From Phocoena phocoena (lineage: Eukaryota > Chordata > Mammalia > Artiodactyla > Phocoenidae), in NCBI RefSeq assembly GCF_963924675.1, contig NC_089228.1, positions 92,720,894 to 92,784,893 of the forward strand: DNA of 64,000 bases, in the 5' to 3' direction. Shown here one piece after another: positions 57,184-64,000 of the stretch. The notes beneath the pieces are model-generated. The model had not been told where the DNA came from, did not search any database, and was given only the letters and a program-made list of their open reading frames with translations. How positions within the stretch are numbered: position 1 is the stretch's first letter; every line of letters begins with the position of its first letter. A program made the translations under genes and the position numbers.

Positions 57184-60003
57184 GAAGGTGTCAGAAGAGG
57201 AGGGAGAATAGCAGCCATGGTGACACCAGTGGGTGGAGGAGAGGGGTGTGATCTGGACTTTGCTTGCTCCCACTTACTATGCACGGCCCCCTCCAGCTCA
57301 CCCACGCTGTGAGCCCATTGAAGCCCCTCTGTTGGCAGAAACATTCGCTCAGTTCGTTGCCAAAGGACTGTGCCTCTGATACATCTTGATGCAGAGTCTC
57401 CCTGCCTCCCCTCCAACGGGAGGAGGGACGTCTCCTCCCGTCTCCCTGCCTCTGCTCCAACTTGGAATGAGTAGGGATATGGCTTTACCATTCTTGCTTG
57501 CGCACAGAGGCAAAAAGCAAACCCCCACGTCCTTCAGAAGTTGAATATCCTGTGTAAACACTGTCTTTGCAACAGGCGCTGAGAATCAAATATTAGAAGA
57601 GATAAATGTACAGTATCCATGAAGTGGGCTTAAAAGTCAATCTTGGCTAAACTTCGTGTTCTCTGTTTATTTCCATAGAAAATCGTGAGTTTGGGACTTA
57701 ACTGTGGTTGGTTTGCATTTGTCATAGTTTGGTTGTCCCGATTGCTGCCTTGGCATGCAGGGATGTGTGTGTATGTATGCACACTCACACCCCTCCCCGG
57801 CACACGTATGAAGCTTTGCGTGTGTCTGCCCTGACCTTCCCCTCGGGCCTGCGTATAACCTTATAAAGTAGGAGGCAGCCCAGTGTTTAACTCTGTAGCT
57901 TTTCACGTGCAAAATATTTTTGAAAAGTGCCCATTCAGAAGAAAAGGAAAGACTCCAACCCTCACAAGTCTGAGCATTTACACATTACTTTCCATCCTCT
58001 GATCTCAGAGCTGTACTAATCCATTCTTTAAACATTACTTATTTTAGTCATTGTTTCTCCAAGGAGGTGGGCAAAAGTAACTGTTGGTGCAATAACTGAT
58101 TTTGCTTCTTTTCTTTTTTCTTCTGCGTCCTTGCCACTGTTAAAGTGACACCATTGGCTGCTCTGTGGGGGCCGTGTGCTGTGTTCGTTTTCGTGTGAAT
58201 AATCGCACCCTTAGATGCATGTGGACTTCTGTCTTCTCACACTGTATTAGATAAAAACCTTTAAAACAGGAAGGCCTGAAACACCAGTTGGTAAACAGCT
58301 CATGCTACCCTGGCAACTTGAGTTGCATGAACCTAATACAAACTGTCCCCTTTCCTAATGTGCTTCTACTGAATTCCAACTGGGAACCTTATGGTTTCCT
58401 GTGCAAGTCAAAAAGAGGACCGCTGATACCCAGCCAGAGCGTTTTTTATGCCACAAGCCCGTAAATGTGCGTATATCACATGTAAATCAGGGTCACACAG
58501 GGTGACAATCCGCTCTGCAGCTAATGAGAAATTATGCAAAATTAGATGGATTATGTACACATTTTCAGCTTTTGTCTCTTCGCAGTTGAAATCTTTAATT
58601 AAAATACACAGAAGAGAGGCACAGTCTGTAGCTGTTAGATATTACATGCTCTGGTTGTAAGGTAATAGCCTTCCAAGTTATTTTTATGGGTCATTCTATC
58701 CAGTGGCAGCTTAGAAAGTCATCTTTCAGCTTCCCAAAAGGAATGTCTGTTTTCTCACTTTCTAATAATGCCTTCAGGTCAGAGAGTAAGGACTTGCACA
58801 GTGAATACAAATTAGGCAGTGTCAGGGTACTACTAAATGTGGATTGTTTGGGTCTGAGTTTTATCCATTTGGGACAGAGTAACAAGACCATTTATGGATG
58901 GCCACCTCCATGCACGCTGTGTAGACATACTCAGAACACCAGCGTAACTCTAAGACTGTCTTCCTAATACTCTAGGTGGTCTAATAGCTGAGCAGTTGTT
59001 AAATAAAACCATATGCAAGTCTTTCAAATCATGACCCGCTCTTCCTCCACCTCTTAAGTGAGGCAGACAATAAATGCATTTTAATATTTATTTAGAAAGT
59101 TGGCATCCTGGAGCTGTATCACAAGATAGCTCATTTGTTTGAAGGTCCCCAGGGACAGTGACAGTTATACCGCCATATCTCTAGCCACCTTCCCACCACA
59201 GAAACAAAATGCAGCGTAGAACACTCCAACTCAACGTTTATAGAGAACCTTGATGCAGTTGTAATTTTCACTTGACTCAAGTTACTTAGTGAGGATTTAC
59301 ATAATTTGCATTAATGTGTGACTCTGTCATTTGAAGAGTGCATTTATGTTCCAACAGAGTATTTGCGGGCTCCATCCTCAGAGGCAGTGATGTGGTTGTG
59401 TGTACCAGTGTGTGTGTGTTGTATAAAAAGTTACTGTCCCCCCCAAGCCGTCCTCTGTCCTTGCATCTCTCTGCATCGGAATAAATCTGCTCTGATCATG
59501 GCCAAGCAGGCCAAAGAATGAGGGCTCACCCTTTAGAAGCTCAGTAGATAAGAACATGAGCAGTTACTTGTCTGTCACCATCCCCAAACACGCCCGCTGC
59601 CCTCCGCTGGGGTAGAAGAGTGGACTTTGCCCATCGCTGGCAGACAGCCACAAGATTCCTTCAGATGTGTCACCGCCTTTTTCCCTCCCAGCCTAACCTT
59701 GCTTGCCCCTAGCACCTCAGCCCCTAGCAGCCTTGGAAATCTGCGCACCACACACATCCAGCTGTGCTTCCTTCGTATACCTTTCTCCTCAAGGCTCCCC
59801 TTGCACCCTTGGTTGTCATATTTGCTGATTTCTCCAAAGAATGAGGTCCAATTTGGGCCTCACTTCTCTGAGAATGGCACCCCTGAGGGCCCAGGTCCTT
59901 TCCCATGCACACCACTACACCCCACCATGGAGGAGAGTTTCCCTTTTCATTGCAAGTCATTTGGACGTTTTGATTCATTCATTCTAAATACAAGTTTTAA
60001 AAT
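57184..60003. other. Single-copy block, 2.8 kb, with candidate CNE
   Basis: No exon recognised. About 58430-58680 is repeat-free and packed with homeodomain-type cores: 'ctaatgag' (58521), 'attatgcaaa' (58531), 'attagatggatta' (58541) and 'ttaattaa' (58595-58602). Candidate enhancer, by inference. Confidence 0.4.
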
Positions 60004-60110
60004 TCTAGTGGTGATCATTTTGCAATGTGTAAAAATACTGAATCACTATGTAGTACACCTGAAGCGAATACAAGTCAATTATACTTCAGTGAAAAAGATA
60101 AAAATTTATA
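60004..60110 (+). mobile_element. L1 3'-terminal scrap
   Basis: Sense L1MA-type end: 'gtggtgatcattttgcaatg', 'tgtagtacacctgaagcgaa' and 'tcaattatacttcagtgaaa'. About 100 bp. Confidence 0.8.
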
Positions 60111-60771
60111 AAATACACTTATAAAAATTGGATTATTACTGGGCAAGTGAGCACATAGTACTGGAATGATCATACGAATAGGCTTGGTTATTAATTACAG
60201 TGATAATGACTACAACAGATAACATTTATTGATCATTTCTTTTTTTTAACATCCTTATTGGAGTATAACTGCTTTACAGTGGTGTGTTAGTTTCTGCTTT
60301 ATAACAAAGTGAATCAGTTATACATATATCCCCATATCTCTTCCCTCTTGCGTCTACCTCCCTCCCTCCCTCCCTATCCCACCCTTCTAACTGGTCACAA
60401 AGCACCGAGCGGATCTCCCTGTGCTATGCGACTGCTTCCCACTAGCTATTTTACATTTGGTAGTGTATATATGTCCATGTATACACTACCACTCTCTCAT
60501 TTTGTCCCAGCTTACCCTTCCCCCCTCCCTGTGTCCTCAAGTCCATTCTCTAGTAGGTCTGTGTCTTTACTCCTGTCTTGCCCATATGCTCTTCATGACC
60601 ATTTTTTTTTTAGATTCCATATATATGTGTTAGCATATGGTATTTGTTTTTCTGACTTACTTCACTCTGTATGATAGACTCTAGGTCCATCCACCTCACT
60701 ACAAATAACTCAATTTCATTTCTTTTTATGGCTGAGTAATATTCCATTGTATATATATGCCACATCTTCTT

Positions 60772-61189
60772 GGCAGAAGACCTAGATAGACATTTCTCCA
60801 AAGAAGATATACAGATTGCCAACAAACACCTGGAAGAATGCTCAACATCATTAATCATTAGAGAAATGCAAATCAAAACTACAATGTGATATCATCTCAC
60901 ACTGCTCAGAATGGCCATCATCAAAAAATCTACAAACAATAAATGCTGGAGAGGGTGTGGAGAAAAGAGAACCCTTATACACTGTTGGTGGGAATGTAAA
61001 TTGATACAGCCACTATGGAGAACAGTATGGAGGTTCCTTAAAAAACTAAAAATAGAACTGCCATATGACCTAGCAGTCCCACTACTGGGCATATACCCTA
61101 AGAAAACCATAATTCAAAAAGAGTCATATACCACAATGTTCATTGCAGCTCGATTTACAATAGCCAGGACATGGAAGCAACCTAAGTGT
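60772..61189 (+). mobile_element. Inverted ORF2 segment inside the minus-strand L1
   Basis: Sense L1 text from 'ggcagaagacctagatagac' through 'ctggagagggtgtggagaaa' to 'ggaagcaacctaagtg'. Its first ~120 bp are also present in direct minus orientation at about 61191-61315, but with roughly a dozen differences in 80 bp, so the two copies form a divergent inverted duplication. About 25 bp of L1 between 'cctaagtg' and 'aagatgtggc' is missing at the 60771 junction. Confidence 0.88.
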
Positions 61190-61520
61190 TCTCATTGTAG
61201 TTTTGATTTGCATTTCTCTAATGATTAGTGCTGTTGAGCATCCTTTCATGTGTGTGTTGGCACTCTGTATATCTTCTTTGGAGAAATGTCTGTTTAGGTC
61301 TTCTGCCCATTTTTGGATTGGGTTGTTTGTTTTTTTGATATTGAGCTGCATGAACTGCTTGTAAATTTTGGAGATTAATCCTTTTTCAGTTGCTTCATTT
61401 GCAAGTATTTTCTCCCATTCTGAGGGTCGTCTTTTCGTCTTGTTTATGGTTTCCTTTGCTGTGCAAAAGCTTTTTAAGTTTCATTAGGTCCCACTTGTTT
61501 ATTTATTTATTATTTTTTTT

Positions 61521-61713
61521 TACGATACGTGGGCCTCTCACTGTTGTGGCCTCTCCCGTTGTGGAGCACAGGCTCCGGACGCACAGGCTCAGCGGCCATG
61601 GTTCACGGGCCCAGCCGCTCCGCGGCATGTGGGATCTTCCCAGACCGGGGCACGAACCCGTGTCCCCTGCATCGGCAGGCGGACTCTCAACCACTGTGCC
61701 ACCAGGGAAGCCC
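61521..61713 (-). mobile_element. CHR-1 SINE nested in L1
   Basis: Reverse full-length copy: tail complement 'attttttttt', 'acgatacgtgggcctctcac', body and head ending 'ccaccagggaagccc'. The target lies in the T/A-rich L1 sequence 'gtttatttatttattattt', so the TSD is ambiguous (tatttattatttt / tatttttatttcc). Youngest layer of the MIR-L1-CHR-1 nest. Confidence 0.94.
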
Positions 61714-63005
61714 TATTTTTATTTCCATTTCTCTAGGAGGTGGGTCAAAAAGGATCTTGCTGTGATTTATGTCGGAGTGTTCTGCCTATGTTTTCCTCTA
61801 GGAGTTTTATAGTGTCTGGCCTTACATTTAGGTCTTTAATCCATTTTTAGTTTATTTTTGTATATGGTGTTAGGGAGTCTTCTAATTTCATTCTTTTACC
61901 TGTAGCTCTCCAGTTTTCCCAGCACCACTTATTGAAGAGGCTGTCTTTTCTTCATTGTATATTCTTGGCTCTTTTATCAAATATAAGGTGACCGTATGTG
62001 TGTGGGTTTCTCTCTGGGCTTTCTATCCTGTTCCATTGATCTATATTTCTGTTTTTGTGCCAGTACAATACTGTCTTGATTACTGTAGCTTTGTAGTATA
62101 GTCTGAAGTCAGGGAGCCTGATTCCTCCAGCTCTGTTTTTCTTTCTCAGGATTGCTTTGGCTGTTCTGGGTCTTTCGTGTTTCCATACAAATTGTGAAAT
62201 TTTTTGTTTAGTTCTGTGAAAAATGCCATTGGTAGTTTGATAAGAATTGCACTGAATCTGTAGATTGCTTTGGGTAGTATAGGCATTTTCACAATATTGA
62301 TTCTTCCTATCCAAGAATATGGTATATCTCTCCATCTGTTTGTATCATCTTTAATTTCTTTCATCAGTGTCTTACAGTTTTTTGCATACAGGTCTTTTGT
62401 CTCCTTAGGTAGGTTTATTCCTAGGTATTTTATTCTTTTTGGTGCAGTGGTAAATGGGAGTGTTTCCCATTAATTTCTCTTTCAGAGTTGTCATCATTAG
62501 TGTATAGGAATGCAAGAGATTTCTGTGCATTAATTGTGTATCCTGCTACTTTACCACATTCATTGGTTAGCTCTAGTAGTTTTCTGGTAGCATCTTTAGG
62601 TTTCTCTATGTATAGTATCATGTCATCTGCAAACAGTGACAGTTTTACTTCTTAGACGATTTGGATTCCTTTTATTTCTTTTCTTCTCTGATTGCTGTGG
62701 CTAAAACTTCCAAAATTATGTTGAATAAGAGTGGTAAGAGTGGACAACCTTGTCTCGTTCCTGGTCTTAGAGGAAATGGTTTCAGTTTTTCACCATTGAG
62801 AACAATGTTGGCTGTGGGTTTTGTCATATATGGCCTTATTGATCATTTCTTATGTGCCAGGCACTGTGCTAAAATATCTACGAGCGTCAGCTCATCAGAA
62901 GCTCATGACAACTGTAAGGTACGTGTATTCTTATCTTCATTCAGTAGAAAAGGAAATGGAGGCTTAGCGTGGGTAGTAAATGGAGGAGCTAGTTTAGGAA
63001 GACTA

Positions 63006-64000
63006 ACTAGGGAAGGCTCTGTGGACATAAAAGTCCCAGGCTGGGGACAAACTTGGGGTTTGCACATAGATGATGTGTGGTATATTCCATCCCCTGAAAC
63101 ATCTTGAAATAGGAAAGCATTGACTAAATTCCAGACCATGACTGATGTCCACATCAGATATGTAAGGAACGAGCAGATTTGTAACATCATTTACACTAAG
63201 TTGTTAACATCTACAATTTTTAGAGTTTGGAGGATTCCATGGTCAAACTATCCCAGTCTCATGAGTGATTCATGCTTCTGTTTCTTCTTTGATTTGACAT
63301 ACACCATGTTCTGTATTGCAGTGGATTTCTGCACTTGCTACTTTATTCCAAAGACTGAGCATTTCTGGAAGTACTCTGCTGGGGTTGGTTGAGGGGGGAG
63401 TTCATGTGTCCACAGAGAGATGTACCACATAGTACGACACCCCCAATTCCATTTTTGTACAACTACAAGAACTTTTCACAGGGAACCAGGGATTCAAAGA
63501 TTAGGGGAAGAAAATAATAGCACAGGGAATAGTGTCTACTTTGGCAATGACAATAGTTTGAGAAAGTGTACCTCCTACATAAAAACAGTTCAACAAAGAA
63601 TTATTCATTAATTTTTCCATTTAATGAACATTTTAAGCACCTGTTATGTGCCAAATATCTTTTGGACAGTGTTCACTTCTCAATCTTTTGCTGCCTTAGA
63701 GTAATTGGATACACGCTTCCATTAATTACCTAGCTCACTACTCCTTCTTGTCCATTATTCGTTCATTCATTCACACAGTTTTTAACCTCAAGAGCCCCGA
63801 GGTTAAAGATGGAATTAATATGGTGGGCTTCTGAGAAGTTGCCTTTTAAACCAGGTCTTTAAAGGAAGATTTATATTCTAAACTGGAGAATCATATTCTA
63901 AACATGGAAGTCCCATGTTGCTCCAATTTGTCTCTTCTTGATAAAAAGGTAAAACTTAGAAATCCCACACCAGTTGCTGTCAGTCATCCCATGCTAGACT
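63006..64000. other. Single-copy block to window end
   Basis: No exon recognised. About 63615-63665 has a short antisense L2/MIR-like scrap ('acctgttatgtgccaaatat'). Nothing else identified. Confidence 0.4.

Larger units (their letters stand above)
60242..62835 (-). mobile_element. Young L1, 5'-truncated, with internal inverted segment, 16-bp perfect TSD
   Basis: The target ttattgatcatttctt is duplicated perfectly at 60226-60241 and 62836-62851. From the left: minus-strand 3'UTR and ORF2 end (60242-60771), a plus-strand ORF2 segment (60772-61189), then minus-strand ORF2 again (61190-62835), interrupted by a CHR-1. The reverse-transcriptase core reads FADDM at about 62619-62633, but frameshifts and a stop just before it break the frame. 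A maturation-type 'ISQFVWKH' stretch occurs near 62190. Dead by truncation, rearrangement and frameshift. Confidence 0.93.
60190..63005 (-). mobile_element. MIR SINE split by an L1
   Basis: The reverse MIR begins at about 60190-60241 ('cagtgataatgactacaaca', 'acatttattgatcatttct') and resumes at 62852-63005 ('atgtgccaggcactgtgcta', 'agctcatgacaactgtaagg', 'aaaggaaatggaggcttagc'). Everything from 60242 to 62835 is the inserted L1. The MIR is therefore the oldest layer of this nest. Confidence 0.85.

Noticed and set aside
58070..58110. 'caaaagtaactgttggtgcaa' as a mariner MITE (MADE1-like) end
   Set aside because: Only a few words match, the inverted partner is missing, and MADE1 is primate-specific.
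59627..60124. 165-codon open frame
   Set aside because: Its end is an L1 3'UTR scrap and the front has no recognisable similarity. Chance frame.

Overview
This is a 64 kb piece of mammalian nuclear DNA, almost certainly from a cetacean and probably a toothed whale or dolphin. The diagnosis rests on eleven copies of the CHR-1 SINE, a tRNA-derived family of the Cetacea/Hippopotamus/Ruminantia lineage that stayed active in whales. Most have open, little-diverged sequence, and several have perfect or near-perfect target-site duplications (TSDs). There are also four related CHR-2 copies and 3' ends of the artiodactyl-type young L1. The ruminant hallmark BovB was not seen.

I found no functional protein-coding gene, tRNA, rRNA, snRNA or CRISPR array. 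The longest open frames (about 150-180 codons) are either antisense frames of GC-rich CHR SINEs or of a length expected by chance in 64 kb. The window is therefore intergenic or deep-intronic. The one trace of a cellular transcript is a probable processed retrocopy, mostly 3'-UTR-like, on the minus strand at about 38.05-39.38 kb. It has a canonically spaced AATAAA and a genome-encoded A-rich tail.

Layout. 0-10 kb: an old L1 3' end (225-1468), a CHR-2 fragment, a CHR-1, a long decayed L2, an ancient unnamed repeat split by a 200-bp L1 stub, and a MER5A MITE. 10-26 kb: mostly single-copy sequence with an AT/TG tract, MIR and L2 relics, a (TG)n tract beside a CHR-1, a full-length CHR-2 and another CHR-1. 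26-36.3 kb: repeat-dense, with a young L1 carrying a nested CHR-1, two old minus-strand L1 3' ends, three more CHR-1 copies and two abutting minus-strand L1 3' ends. 36-44 kb: MIR, the retrocopy, a young CHR-1 with a 17-bp perfect TSD, L2, and a long old L1. 44-53 kb: CHR-2, a run of L2/MIR/L2, three simple or G-rich repeats, and an unusual CHR-1 with a (TA)n tail. 53-64 kb: a hAT-type MITE, two more SINEs, a tailless half-length CHR-1, and a three-level nest (MIR split by a rearranged L1, which is itself split by a CHR-1) at 60.2-63.0 kb.

Between the repeats are single-copy blocks of 0.5-2.8 kb. A few look like conserved non-coding elements because they are AT-rich, repeat-free and dense in homeodomain/POU-type motifs: 46.6-47.2, 48.7-48.96 and 58.4-58.7 kb, with weaker cases near 2.3 and 32.1 kb. 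I cannot measure conservation here, so these are hypotheses. I saw no convincing new biological system. The most unusual items are the internally inverted L1, the tailless CHR-1, the retrocopy, the G-run tandem repeat and the inverted octamer pair.
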